Both the position numbers and the translations under genes were made by a program. The notes under the pieces were generated by a model, which did no database searches, was not told the DNA's origin, and worked only from the letters and a program-made list of their open reading frames with translations. From Allofournierella massiliensis (GTDB lineage Bacteria; Bacillota; Clostridia; Oscillospirales; Ruminococcaceae), in assembly GCF_021531255.1 (NCBI RefSeq), contig NZ_JAFBIO010000015.1, positions 1-41,174 of the forward strand: DNA of 41,174 nucleotides, in the 5' to 3' direction. The first letter of the stretch is position 1; each line of letters starts with the position of its first letter. Below, in pieces: positions 27,298-36,800 of the stretch.

Positions 27298-29202
27298 ATG
27301 GCATACGCAATTCCGGCAGCCAGAGAAAAGAGTGTGTTTTTGGCCGACACCTTTCGGGGCGTGGACTACACCAACGAGGCCGGCAACGTGGAAGTGGACA
27401 AAAGCCCCTATGCACCCAACATGATCCGGGATGTGCCTGGCAAAGTGCGCAAGTGCATGGGCTGGTATATTTACGATGAACTGGATGGGCCAATCAATGG
27501 CAGACACAAGCTGATTACAGACAGTTTTTCGCTAATACACGCTGGCACAAAGCTTTATAAGTATGAGCCTGCAACAGAAAGCAGAGCGGCCCAAAAAACC
27601 ATGCTGTATGATGGGTTGGCGGACAACCGAAGCCATAGTTGGCAGCTTGGCGGGAAACTGGTGATTCAGGACGGAAAACAGCTTTTGATCTGGGACGGCG
27701 ATTCGGTCAAGCCTGCCAGTGAAGATGCTTATATTCCGACCCTGACAATCGGCAAGCCTCCGGCCGGCGGAGGACAGGGATATGAAGCAATCAATTTGCT
27801 GCAGCCAAAATACACCGAAACCTTTTTGTCTGACGGGGAATCCAAAGAGTATCACATGAGCCTGGCGCCCATTGATGCAGAAAGCACGGTGGAAGCCTGG
27901 ACAAAAAACGCGCAGGGTGCATGGGAAAGCGTTACCGCTTTTTCGGTAGATTATGATACAGCGGTTATAACCTTTAACACGGCCCCCGGGAAGCCGCCTG
28001 TAACCGGTGAGGACAATGTGAAGATTACGGTTCAGCATACCGTAGAAGGATATGCAGACCGGATCAATCATTGCACAATCGGAATTCTTTACGGCGTAAA
28101 CGGTGTTCCTGATAGGCTGTTTTTGTCCGGCAACCCCGATCAGACCCTTTTAAATTATGACTGGTGGAGCGGCCAAAATGATCCTACCTACTGGCCTGAC
28201 ACCGGATATGGGACGATAGGTGGAGCTAAAAGCGCAGTGATTGGTTATTGTCTGGTAGGAAACTATCTGGCCGCCTTTAAAGACAATCGAGATCCAGAGC
28301 GTAGCGTGGTCTTGCGAACCGGTGAGATTGTGGAGAAAGAAGCTGCGTTCCCGGTTTACAACACGCTTCAGGGGCCCGGTGCAATTGCCTCTGACAGTTT
28401 CGGGTATCTGGGCAATGAGCCTTTGTTTTTGACCAGCATAGGGGTATATGCCGTTACTACCAGCGACGTGACCGGAGACAGATACCAACAGAACAGAAGC
28501 TACTATATAGACGCAGTTCTAAAAGAGCAGGATGGCTTGGAAAAAGCTTTTGCCCATACATACAATGACATGTATTGGCTTTGCTTGAATGGGCAGGCAT
28601 TTATTCTTGACGGGCTGCAAAGCATGACCGAAAGAAATCAGCCATATGCTACCCGGCAATATGCTTGTTTCAACCGGTTAAATCTTCCAGCGCACATTAT
28701 GTGGGACGAAAACAACGTGCTGTACTTTGGCACCACAGATGGAAAATTGTGCGCTTTTTATACCAACAAAAAATCCACATTGAGCTTTAACGATGGGAAA
28801 GATATTCGGCAGGCAGATTCTTTTGGAATTGCCATTGAAGCTGCTTGGGAAACTCCCGATTTGACCGGAACCAGGTTTTACAAAAACAAAAACTTTCGGT
28901 ATTTGGCCATCCAGCAGCAGGCCGCCGTATATACCGGCGTGAAGATGTACGGAATGCGGCAGGGGCTTTGGAAATTGCTTCGGGATGAAAAATATGCTGC
29001 GCGCTATTTGTTTTTCCCTGAGCTGGTATTTTCCAAGTTCACCTTTTCCAGCGATACCACAAACAAAACGTTGCACACCAAAACCAAGCTGAAAAAAATG
29101 GACAAGACCCGCTTCCGGTTCGTAAACGATCGGTACAATGAGCCTTTTGGCTTGATGAGCTGGGCCGTTGAATATGTGCAGAGCGGAAACTACAAGGGGT
29201 GA
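27298..29202 (+). CDS. Tail/neck structural protein, beta-propeller-like
   Basis: A 634-residue protein rich in beta strands and in repeated W/Y-containing motifs (TKLYKYE, LVIQDGKQLLIWDGDS, RLFLSGNPDQTLLNYDWWSG, NEPLFLTSIGVYAV, NVLYFGTTDGKLCAFYT), which suggests a propeller. Proteins of this form follow the adaptor in short-tailed phages and seal the portal or form the tail hub. It directly follows the adaptor stop. An insert at about 180-260 (ESTVEAWTKNAQGAWESVTAFSVDYDTAVITFNTAPGKPP) looks like an Ig-like module. Confidence 0.65.
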   Translation: MAYAIPAAREKSVFLADTFRGVDYTNEAGNVEVDKSPYAPNMIRDVPGKVRKCMGWYIYDELDGPINGRHKLITDSFSLIHAGTKLYKYEPATESRAAQKTMLYDGLADNRSHSWQLGGKLVIQDGKQLLIWDGDSVKPASEDAYIPTLTIGKPPAGGGQGYEAINLLQPKYTETFLSDGESKEYHMSLAPIDAESTVEAWTKNAQGAWESVTAFSVDYDTAVITFNTAPGKPPVTGEDNVKITVQHTVEGYADRINHCTIGILYGVNGVPDRLFLSGNPDQTLLNYDWWSGQNDPTYWPDTGYGTIGGAKSAVIGYCLVGNYLAAFKDNRDPERSVVLRTGEIVEKEAAFPVYNTLQGPGAIASDSFGYLGNEPLFLTSIGVYAVTTSDVTGDRYQQNRSYYIDAVLKEQDGLEKAFAHTYNDMYWLCLNGQAFILDGLQSMTERNQPYATRQYACFNRLNLPAHIMWDENNVLYFGTTDGKLCAFYTNKKSTLSFNDGKDIRQADSFGIAIEAAWETPDLTGTRFYKNKNFRYLAIQQQAAVYTGVKMYGMRQGLWKLLRDEKYAARYLFFPELVFSKFTFSSDTTNKTLHTKTKLKKMDKTRFRFVNDRYNEPFGLMSWAVEYVQSGNYKG

Positions 29203-29208
29203 CATGGT

Positions 29209-29667
29209 ATGTTTACAAAGATTACGGAAGCGGATCTGAAAGATAAGGGTGTAATCGGCCTGCCTGATACCCCTGGACTTTCCACTTCCGACATGCAGAA
29301 AAAGTTTGAGGAAACTGCCCGGGATGTAATTATCCCGGCGTTTAACAAGCTGATTGAGGATTTGGCAAACGCAGTGGGAGTTTCTGGGGCTTCAAATGTT
29401 GGCGTAGTTTTAAAAGACGGCTCCGCTGGCAATTTGCAGCAACATGTTTTGGATCAGAACAATCCTCATGGGATCACGGCAGAAAGTATTGGTGCCATGG
29501 ATGCAGCGGATGTACAAAAAGCTATTTCTGAAGCTGTGTTTAACACCGGTTCTGCGGACATGACAAAGGCTGTATACGATACGGAAAACCGGCAGCAGGA
29601 TGTGTACAAATATACGGATGACGCTATCGCGGCGGCAATTACAGATGCTTTGAATGGGGAGGTGTAA
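29209..29667 (+). CDS. Tail fibre-associated protein
   Basis: A 152-residue protein. Helical N-terminus (MQKKFEETARDVIIPAFNKLIEDLANAVG), then QQHVLDQNNPHGITAESIGAMDAADVQKAIS: the H-x3-NPHGIT-A-x-x-IGA motif is a hallmark of phage tail-fibre segments. The C-terminal part is helical (DTENRQQDVYKYTDDAIAAAITDAL), likely trimeric coiled coil. It begins the fibre cluster. Confidence 0.75.
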   Translation: MFTKITEADLKDKGVIGLPDTPGLSTSDMQKKFEETARDVIIPAFNKLIEDLANAVGVSGASNVGVVLKDGSAGNLQQHVLDQNNPHGITAESIGAMDAADVQKAISEAVFNTGSADMTKAVYDTENRQQDVYKYTDDAIAAAITDALNGEV

Positions 29668-29670
29668 AGC

Positions 29671-29982
29671 GTGGCAAATATTTCCAGCGGGTGTACCGTT
29701 ACAAACACGTTTTCGCTTCCTTGCGGAGAAGAAGATATTGCGGTGCTTTACATCACCTATCAACAGAACGACGTTACTGTTCTGGAGAAAACCAAAGAGG
29801 ATTGCAATTTTGAGGGAACAACGGCTATTGTGCGGCTGAGCCAGGATGACACATTAAAGTTTCCGCAGGAAGATGGACAGATTCGAATCCAGCTTCGTTT
29901 GCGAACTGTTGGGGGCACAGCGATGAAAAGCACGGTTTTAACCGCATCCCCTGATGAGCTTTTGAAATCGGGGGTGATTTAA
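29671..29982 (+). CDS. Small structural protein of fibre cluster
   Basis: A 103-residue beta-rich protein from a GTG with GGGAGG upstream (ISSGCTVTNTFSLPCGEEDIAVLYITYQQNDVTVLEKTKEDCNFEGTTAIVRLSQDDTLKFPQEDGQIRIQLRLRTVGGTAMKS). The form resembles a single beta-sandwich domain seen in Firmicutes phages next to fibres. Its stop overlaps the next ATG. Probably a fibre or baseplate-like component. Confidence 0.65.
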   Translation: MANISSGCTVTNTFSLPCGEEDIAVLYITYQQNDVTVLEKTKEDCNFEGTTAIVRLSQDDTLKFPQEDGQIRIQLRLRTVGGTAMKSTVLTASPDELLKSGVI

Positions 29983-30515
29983 TGCCGGATTTTTCCCCGA
30001 AATGGACAGATGGGCAGGCTGCGTTTGCTTCCAGCTATCCGGGAACGGAAAGCACGTTCAAATCAGACTATGGGTCTGCCGTGGCCGGGATCGACGGGAA
30101 AAGCCCCTACCTGGGCGACAACGGAAACTGGTTTGAATGGGATGGTACTTCCTGGAACGATACTGGCGTCAAAGCTCAAGGCCCACAGGGAGAAAAAGGA
30201 GAAGTTGGCCCACAGGGCGTACAGGGGCCGCAAGGCGATCCTGGGCCGCAGGGCATTCAAGGCGTTCAAGGCCCTAAAGGGGACACTGGAGATACAGGGC
30301 CACAAGGGCCGCAGGGAGAAAAAGGCGCAGATGGAACCGTTTCTTTTGATCAGCTTACCCCTGAACAGATTGAAATGCTGAAAGGGCCAAAAGGAGACAC
30401 CGGAGAACAAGGCCCGCCTGGCCCGGCAGCAGATTTAAGCAATTATTACACAAAGCAAGAAACAGATTCAGCTATTTCAAATGCAGTTGTTTCCGCTTTA
30501 AACACGGAGGTGTGA
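29982..30515 (+). CDS. Collagen-like fibre protein
   Basis: A 177-residue protein. After an N-terminal domain with W residues (KSPYLGDNGNWFEWDGTSWNDTG, about 40-62), Gly-X-Y triplets run at about 67-118 and again 135-148 (with GPQGEKG, GPKGDTG units), interrupted by SFDQLTPEQIEML. The C-terminal helix (YYTKQETDSAISNAVVSALNTEV) probably starts the trimer. Phage collagen-like stalks form triple helices in fibres. Coupled by TAATG to the upstream gene. Confidence 0.85.
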   Translation: MPDFSPKWTDGQAAFASSYPGTESTFKSDYGSAVAGIDGKSPYLGDNGNWFEWDGTSWNDTGVKAQGPQGEKGEVGPQGVQGPQGDPGPQGIQGVQGPKGDTGDTGPQGPQGEKGADGTVSFDQLTPEQIEMLKGPKGDTGEQGPPGPAADLSNYYTKQETDSAISNAVVSALNTEV

Positions 30516-30516
30516 T

Positions 30517-31272
30517 GTGGCAAAAAATGACAATCTCACGGATTTTTTGAAGGGCCTGGCGGATAAATTCCGCTCGGTGCTGGGCACGGCTGACCCCCTG
30601 AACCCCCAGGAGTTTGAGGATAAGATCCAGACGGTGCGGGACGAGGCCTACAGCCAGGGCTTTGCCGAGGGCGGGCCCACCGGCATCACCGCCACCGCCC
30701 CGGACGTGCTTTCCGGCAAGGTGTTCGGATCGGGCGGCAGCGCCAAGGCCACCGGCACTATGCCGGACAATATTGGTTCATCTAAAGCGGTTGCTTGGGG
30801 ATATAACGGGACAAATTTATATATGGCATTTGCGCATGGCCATTATCCGGCCGAAACGCACTGGGACAAAGCAAATACAAGTGAGGTTTATGTACCAAAC
30901 GCAAATGTAGCGTCTGTTATCGGCTTAACCGCCGCTAAGCTCCTGAAAGGACAAACGGTTTTGGGCATCACCGGGAGCGGATTAACGAAGCCATTTTATG
31001 TGGGATACAATCTATACCCTACGGCAGGCACTTTCAACGCTGGGAAAGCGCCGTATTCCGGAACGCTTCGCTTTTATTGGGGCGGATGCGGCAAGGGCAG
31101 TGACAAGACCAACATTGACGTTCATTGCGGTTCCAACAATGGGATCAACAGAGAAACGTTCCACTCGGAATTCAGCGGCAAAGTAGAGCTGAAGGTTACA
31201 AAAGGCACGGATGTGACTTTTACAGTAGGAGGCAAAAGTCCGTACTTGGTGATCGCCTATTATATCTCTTAA
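30517..31272 (+). CDS. Tail fibre / receptor-binding-type protein
   Basis: A 251-residue protein from a GTG. The N-terminus (about 1-90: NPQEFEDKIQTVRDEAYSQGFAEG..., ATAPDVLSGKVFGSGGSAKATGTMPDN) has the 'DVLSGKxF...G..ATGTMP' motif typical of Firmicutes phage fibre ends. The distal part (VGYNLYPTAGTFNAGKAPYSGTLRFYWGGCGKGSDKTNIDVHCGSNN...) is beta-rich and differs in base composition from the first third, as in swapped receptor-binding ends. It lies just before the lysis genes. Confidence 0.7.
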   Translation: MAKNDNLTDFLKGLADKFRSVLGTADPLNPQEFEDKIQTVRDEAYSQGFAEGGPTGITATAPDVLSGKVFGSGGSAKATGTMPDNIGSSKAVAWGYNGTNLYMAFAHGHYPAETHWDKANTSEVYVPNANVASVIGLTAAKLLKGQTVLGITGSGLTKPFYVGYNLYPTAGTFNAGKAPYSGTLRFYWGGCGKGSDKTNIDVHCGSNNGINRETFHSEFSGKVELKVTKGTDVTFTVGGKSPYLVIAYYIS

Positions 31273-31290
31273 TAACAGGAGGGCAGCGTG

Positions 31291-32418
31291 ATGAACGTAA
31301 TCGATATTAGCAAACATCAAAACACTTTTTCTGCCGGCACCGCCAAAGCGGCGGGCGTGCATGGCGTGATCCTGCGCCATGCCTACGGCACCACCCCAGA
31401 CACCAAGGCCGCCGGATGGGCTCCGGACGTGGCTGCCAACGGCCTGCGGCTGGGCGGGTATGGCTTCGGCACCTGGCACTACAAGAGCCTGAACGGCGGC
31501 AGCGCAACCACCGCCCGGCGGCTTATGATTGCCCAGGTCACCAAGTGGATTGAGATGGCAAAGAGCGCCGGCACCGGCTGGTGGTTCGCCATTGACCAGG
31601 AGCTGGAGCAGGGCCAGGTAATGGGCCTGCGTATGACCGACAACACCAACCTCATCAACGAGGCAGCCGAGCTGCTGCGGGCCGCCGGCCTGCAGCCGTG
31701 CCTGTACTGTTCCGTGGCCTGGGATATGCAGTACATCAAGACCGACCTTCTGACCGTGCCCTACTGGATGGCACGTTATTATGACGGCACTGCCGATTTT
31801 GGCGATGCTGGCGCTTACCTGGACAAGCTGCCGGCTGGTAGCTATACCAACTGGATGAAAGAACTGAAGCAGGCTGGCCGCCTGATCGGCTGGCAGTTTG
31901 CCAGCACCGGCCTTGGTTACAAATATGGTGCTGGCAGTGCAAACATTGACCGCAATGTGTTTTATTCTGATCCTGAAGGTTACAGGGATGTGGCTTTCGG
32001 CCCTGTAAAGCCGCAGAGCCAGGCCATGCATGTTTGTCTGGGGCCTGTATCTAACGGGGACGCTAATACCATTATCTCCAAACTGGATGAGCTTCAGATC
32101 GATTATCACAGCACTGAGCAGGAAGATGGGTTGGTGCTGATCACCACAAAGATTGCCTGCTCCACCGGTGATCAGGCAGCCCTTATAAACCTTGCCGTGC
32201 AGCTGGCTATTCCTGTGCGTTTGCTGAACGCAGAGCAGGCCGCAAAGATCATTTCCCCTGTAGAAAAACCGGAAGAAAAGCCCGATGAAGGTTACAGTGT
32301 GATTTTCCTTGGCCTTGTGGTAAAGGGTGGCTTTGCCTCTGCTGCCGAGGCCAAAGAATACATTGAGGCGGTGCTTGGAGCAAATGCCATGGAGAGCTTT
32401 GGAGTTTCTGTTGCATAA
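31291..32418 (+). CDS. GH25 muramidase endolysin
   Basis: A 375-residue lysozyme that would cut MurNAc-GlcNAc bonds. The GH25 core (about 1-230) starts NVIDISKHQ (Asp5) and has FAIDQELEQG with Asp102/Glu104 as the catalytic D-x-E, plus VPYWMARYY and GWQFASTGLGYKYGAGSANIDRNVF closing the barrel. The C-terminal part (about 240-375) is an extra region with a repeated SPOR/ACT-like alpha/beta pattern, perhaps wall-binding. ATG at 31291 has GGAGGG 7 nt upstream. Followed by two holin-like genes. Confidence 0.92.
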   Translation: MNVIDISKHQNTFSAGTAKAAGVHGVILRHAYGTTPDTKAAGWAPDVAANGLRLGGYGFGTWHYKSLNGGSATTARRLMIAQVTKWIEMAKSAGTGWWFAIDQELEQGQVMGLRMTDNTNLINEAAELLRAAGLQPCLYCSVAWDMQYIKTDLLTVPYWMARYYDGTADFGDAGAYLDKLPAGSYTNWMKELKQAGRLIGWQFASTGLGYKYGAGSANIDRNVFYSDPEGYRDVAFGPVKPQSQAMHVCLGPVSNGDANTIISKLDELQIDYHSTEQEDGLVLITTKIACSTGDQAALINLAVQLAIPVRLLNAEQAAKIISPVEKPEEKPDEGYSVIFLGLVVKGGFASAAEAKEYIEAVLGANAMESFGVSVA

Positions 32419-32427
32419 GGGGGATAA

Positions 32428-32778
32428 ATGAATACAGAAATCGTATTTACCCCTGCGCAGCTTTGGTCTATTCTTGTTGGATTTGCAACTGGTCTTGGAG
32501 CAATTGCTGCAGCTGTAGCGATTTTCGGGAAAGCGTGGGCAAAGTTCCGCCAGCCAGACAAGCGGCAAGACAGCAGAATCAAAGCCCTTGAGCTCCAAAT
32601 GGAAACCTTCAATAAGTATCTTCAAAAAGACAAAACAAGGCTGGATGAGCTTGATAACGGCAATCGGGTTACACAGCAAGCGCTTTTGGCTTTGCTTGGA
32701 CACGCCATAAACGGAAATAACACAGATCAGTTAAGGGCCGCAAAAGAAAACCTTCAAAATTATCTCATCAATAAATAA
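32428..32778 (+). CDS. Holin-like single-TM coiled-coil protein
   Basis: A 116-residue protein: one hydrophobic helix at about 10-34 (AQLWSILVGFATGLGAIAAAVAIFGKAW), then a basic patch and a coiled coil (RIKALELQMETFNKYLQKDKTRLDELDNG). This layout matches XhlA- or hemolysin-type accessory holins of Gram-positive phages. It lies between endolysin and a classic two-TM holin, so it may assist membrane permeabilisation. Confidence 0.7.
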   Translation: MNTEIVFTPAQLWSILVGFATGLGAIAAAVAIFGKAWAKFRQPDKRQDSRIKALELQMETFNKYLQKDKTRLDELDNGNRVTQQALLALLGHAINGNNTDQLRAAKENLQNYLINK

Positions 32779-32798
32779 GCTTTAAGGAAGGAGCAAAA

Positions 32799-33062
32799 AT
32801 GGATATTTCTTTTTTGTCTGAGTTCATGATGCCTGTGATCGTGGGGATTTGCCTGTGCGTGGGCTATGTTATTAAAAAATGGGTAAAGGATGTGGACAAC
32901 AAGTATATCCCCACTATTTGTGCGGTGCTTGGCGTAGCACTTTCTGTCTGGGTTCATTGGCCTGCGGTAAGCCCTGAAGCAATTCTTATTGGAATGTTTT
33001 CCGGCCTTGCATCCACTGGTTTGCATCAGGCAGTCACAAAGTGGTTTGAGCCTAAAAGTTAA
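32799..33062 (+). CDS. Phage holin
   Basis: An 87-residue protein with two clear TM helices (about 10-27 PVIVGICLCVGYVIKK and 37-53 IPTICAVLGVALSVWVHW) and a third amphipathic one (ILIGMFSGLASTGLHQAV). The sequence KWVKDVDNKYIPTI between helices is typical of the holin family I know as Phage_holin_5_2. It would make membrane holes to release the GH25 endolysin. AAGGAAGGAGC precedes ATG. Confidence 0.85.
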   Translation: MDISFLSEFMMPVIVGICLCVGYVIKKWVKDVDNKYIPTICAVLGVALSVWVHWPAVSPEAILIGMFSGLASTGLHQAVTKWFEPKS

Positions 33063-33079
33063 AAAAGGAGGGGACTGCG

Positions 33080-33823
33080 GTGACGAAAGAAGAAGCATTA
33101 GCAGCAAATTATGCGGCTATCCGAGCAAATGAAAATCGTGTAAAGTCTTACAACAACGGGAAACTATACAATTCCAATTCCGGAAGTTCTGACCGCACAG
33201 CCTTTGATCCGCAAAGTTATTCCTACCAAAAAGCACAGGCAGCAAACAGCAGTGGCGCAAGCACATACAGCGATAGCGGCGGTGGTGGGTCTACTTATTC
33301 TGCTCCTGACTATACAGGCCTAATCAACGACTTGAAAGGCACGTTGGAAAATAGCCTGAATCAGAGCATTGCGGCCAGGCAGGCCGCTTATGACAAGTCT
33401 AAGCAAGCCTACGAAGCAAACCGAGACGCATCCCTGAAAAGTCTTTTAGACGCTTACAATTTTGGTAGCGGACAGGTGAATGATACTGCGGACAGAAGCC
33501 TTCAGGAGGCATATCTGACCCGCATGCAGAACCAGCGTACTCTTCCCCAGATGCTTAGCGCTCAGGGCATCACTGGTGGCCTTTCTGAAACCACAAACGC
33601 AAATCTGCTGAATTCTTACGGCAACAACCGAAACAACATTGAAGTGGATCGGGCCGACAACCTTGCAAGTTTGCTTAACACATACCAAAGCGGAAAAGCT
33701 CAGACAGAGCAGGATTTCAACACAAAACTGGCTGAAGCTTACAATGTTCTGCAGCAGGGCATTGCGGCAGATCGGGCCGCATATAACAACAGTCTGGCTT
33801 CCATTATGGCATACCTTGGCTAA
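33080..33823 (+). CDS. Probable virion ejection protein
   Basis: A 247-residue protein from a GTG with AAAGGAGGGG upstream. The first third is Ser/Gly/Tyr/Asn-rich (SGASTYSDSGGGGSTYSAPDY). The rest is helical (GLINDLKGTLENSLNQSIAARQAAYDKSKQAYEANRDASLKSLLDAY..., LTRMQNQRTLPQMLSAQGITGGLSETTNANLLNSYGNNRNNIEVDRA...). Such proteins next to a giant virion protein in short-tailed phages are ejected into the cell with DNA. The role is inferred from place and composition. Confidence 0.6.
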   Translation: MTKEEALAANYAAIRANENRVKSYNNGKLYNSNSGSSDRTAFDPQSYSYQKAQAANSSGASTYSDSGGGGSTYSAPDYTGLINDLKGTLENSLNQSIAARQAAYDKSKQAYEANRDASLKSLLDAYNFGSGQVNDTADRSLQEAYLTRMQNQRTLPQMLSAQGITGGLSETTNANLLNSYGNNRNNIEVDRADNLASLLNTYQSGKAQTEQDFNTKLAEAYNVLQQGIAADRAAYNNSLASIMAYLG

Positions 33824-33828
33824 GTCTT

Positions 33829-33864
33829 TTCCCGGGCCTTATTTGGCCCGGGAATTTGTTTTTT
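33829..33864 (+). terminator. Terminator before giant virion gene
   Basis: TTCCCGGGCC/GGCCCGGGAA with a 6-nt loop and TTTGTTTTTT after it, between the 247-residue ORF and the 2245-residue ORF. Read-through must supply the giant gene unless a promoter is hidden here. Confidence 0.88.
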
Positions 33865-33883
33865 AGCAAGCAAAGGAGTTTCT

Positions 33884-36800
33884 ATGGCAGTAAAATATGA
33901 CGGCATCAGCGAAAGCGGTTTGAACAGCCTGAACGATCAGGAAGTAGTCAGCCGCGCCAAGCAAAAGCTGAAAAGTGACCTGGAAGCAGGAATGGTCAGT
34001 ATAGATCAGGCAATGGAACTGGTCAACAACATGAAGACCATAGAGCAGATGAGCCCGGAAAGCAACGTGCCTCAGTACAGCATGAGCACGTTAAGCAAGA
34101 TCAAGGCTGCCTATGACAAGCCCTATATTGAAGCGCAGAAAGCGGCTGAAAAAGCGGCAAAAGCAGCGCAGTCTTCTTCTAAATCTTCTAAAAGTAAAGA
34201 TGAAGAAGAGGCTGAGGCAGAAGCGCTTTATCAGAAGATGATGGGCGGCGAAAATGCGCAGTCAAGTACAAATGCCAATTCTGCAGCTGATTCTACAAAA
34301 ACAGACAAGCCAGCCGAAAAGGAAGAACCTGAAAAAGAAAAAGGTTTTTTGGCAAAAGCGGCCGATTGGCTGAAAAACGCTTTTTCCAAGGCTGAACAGA
34401 AAGCCTTTACAGAAGATTCTGAGAATTCGCAGAAGACAGTGCTTTCCGCTCATCCACAGCAGCATGGCCAGGGCTTTGCGAATATTGTTGCGAATTCGCA
34501 AAAGCAGGTGCTTTCCGCCCATCCGCAGCAGCAGGGGCAGGGGTTTGCAAATATTGTTGCGAATGCTGCCAAACAGGCGCCTACTGTCATTAAAAACGCT
34601 GTTCGGGAACAGGGCGTGAAAGCTACACGGCAGCAGGCTTTGGATGCTGGGTACAGTGAACGCCAGGCAGATTTGAAAGCCGAAGCTTTCCGGAAAATGC
34701 TGGAAGAAAACGACAAAGAAAAAGAGCTGAAAAAGCAGACGGATGCAGTTCTTAGCCAGCGCTGGGAAGCTGATTATGGCGCTATGCTGGACGATCTCTC
34801 TCAAACAGATAGAGATATTATCAAACAGCTTAGCCAAATCGAGTATGAACTGGATAACGGCACAACCGGTGGATATCAGCATGTCCAGTATTTGAAAAAA
34901 ATGTCTGATAGCTACCGTGACACATTGGAACAGCACGGGATCAGCGGGCTTGATCTGGATGAGCTGGTGCGCTATCAGCAAGCTCAGACTGACAATCAGA
35001 ATACAGCTCAAGCCAAACAGGAACGTCAAGACTATGTAAATGAAGGCGCCGGAAATGCTGCATTGGCAAGCGGCAGAAGCATTCTGGAAGGAACAGTGGG
35101 CAATATTGGTGGTTATGCTGATATTCTGGCGCAAAAAGCAGATAGGCTTATAACTGGAAGCAAAGCGCCGGTCAATACCAATTCGCAAGCGCAGCTTGCT
35201 TCCAATTTGGCAGATACTACCCGGCAGCAGGTGAGTGGAAACATTGCTGATACTGTTTATCAAGAAACTGGAAATGAGTTTCTGGCACAGCTTGCCGCAA
35301 ACGGGTATCAGCTTGGCATGAGCGGTGCGGATTCTCTTGCTGCGCTTCCTTTGAGCTTTGTGTCTGGCGGCGGTGCCACAGTTGCGCTTGGTCTTGGCGC
35401 TGCAAACCAAGGATTCAAGCAGGCCAAAGCACAAGGGGCAACAGACAATCAGGCGCTTGCCTATGGCACATTGGCAGGTGCAGCAGAGGGGCTTTTTGAG
35501 AAATTCTCTCTGGACAACATCAAGGCAATGGCCAGAACTGACAAAAAAGGTCTTTCCAATTTCTTTTTAAACACCTTGAAAAGTATGGGAGTGGAAGGAA
35601 GCGAAGAGGCCCTTACTCAGATTTCCAATGATTTTTCCGAAATGCTTGTGCTTGGCGATAACAGCACTTTACAGCAGGTTTACAACGATGAGTACGCCCG
35701 GGCCATTGCGGAAGGTTTGAGTGAAGCGGAGGCACGGGAACGAGCGCAAACCGCGCAGGCAACGGCTCTTTGGCAGGATGTAGGCGCTGCCGCGCTTGGC
35801 GGTGCGGCCATGGGTGGGGTTATGGGCGGCGGCGCCCAGCTGATCGGCAAAGCGGCGAGAGGCGTCAAAAACAGGTTTAGCGGACAAGGAGCAACGCCAT
35901 CTCCAGAAATGCAGACCGGCACAGAAAGCGTCCTTCCGTCTTTGAACGATCAAACTGTTCAGGAGACAGAGAACCCTTCCAGAACCGGTGCCCTGGGCCA
36001 GGATGCAGGACAGGCCTTGCCTGCCCTTGGCAATCCTGCCCCCATGAATGACAGCAGCGGCAATCAGGAAGTAACTTTTATTCTGCAAAAAATGGCGTCC
36101 GGGCAAACGTTGAGCGGCAAAGAAGTGGAAACTTTGATTCAGGGTGAAAACCGGGAAGCCGTGGAAACCGCTTTGGGCACTACTCTGCCTGAAACAAAGT
36201 CTGCTGCAAGACGATTTGTAAGAGACTTGGAAGCTAAAGCGCAAGCCGGCGTTGCAGATAACAATGAACATGTAGAAGCAAATTTGCCCGGATTGCAGGA
36301 ACCTCTTGACCAGCAAGAGATTCCTGGGTATACTGAAACTGAAATGAGCACGGGAGGTGCGGAGAATGGAGACTATCGAGAGGCTGCCGGAGATCGCCAA
36401 GTACCTTTTGACACTGAAATATACCGAGCCGACCAACCAGGCGATCCGTATGTTCGCACAGGGAATGAGCCTGGAAGAAGTGCGGAAAGCGATGGGAGCA
36501 TAACAGGAGGCCAATATGACAGTACAGGAGACGATGGAATACCTTCTGACATTGAACCCGGGACTGCAGGAGACAGCGTTGCATATTCTTACGCACGGAA
36601 CCAGTCCGGAGGAAATGAAGGAGTACGTAGAGTTTTAACGGGCTCTGCCGAAATTGGAAAGGCCATTCAAGAATACGGAGCTACACCCATAGAGCTGAGG
36701 GACACGACCAGTGACCCGCAGCTCTTTTCTTCTGCGCTGGAAGCCGCCCGGCAGGCTAATCCTCATGGCCTGATGGTAAGCGGTAAAACAGTGGAGGAGC

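Noticed and set aside
30010-30381. Second frame over the collagen-like gene
   Set aside because: Regular Gly-X-Y codons keep the shifted frame open by composition; no independent start signal.
31012-32703. Long antisense open frame (about 563 codons) over the endolysin
   Set aside because: The plus strand codes a clear GH25 enzyme with catalytic residues; the antisense product is low-quality sequence without start signal.
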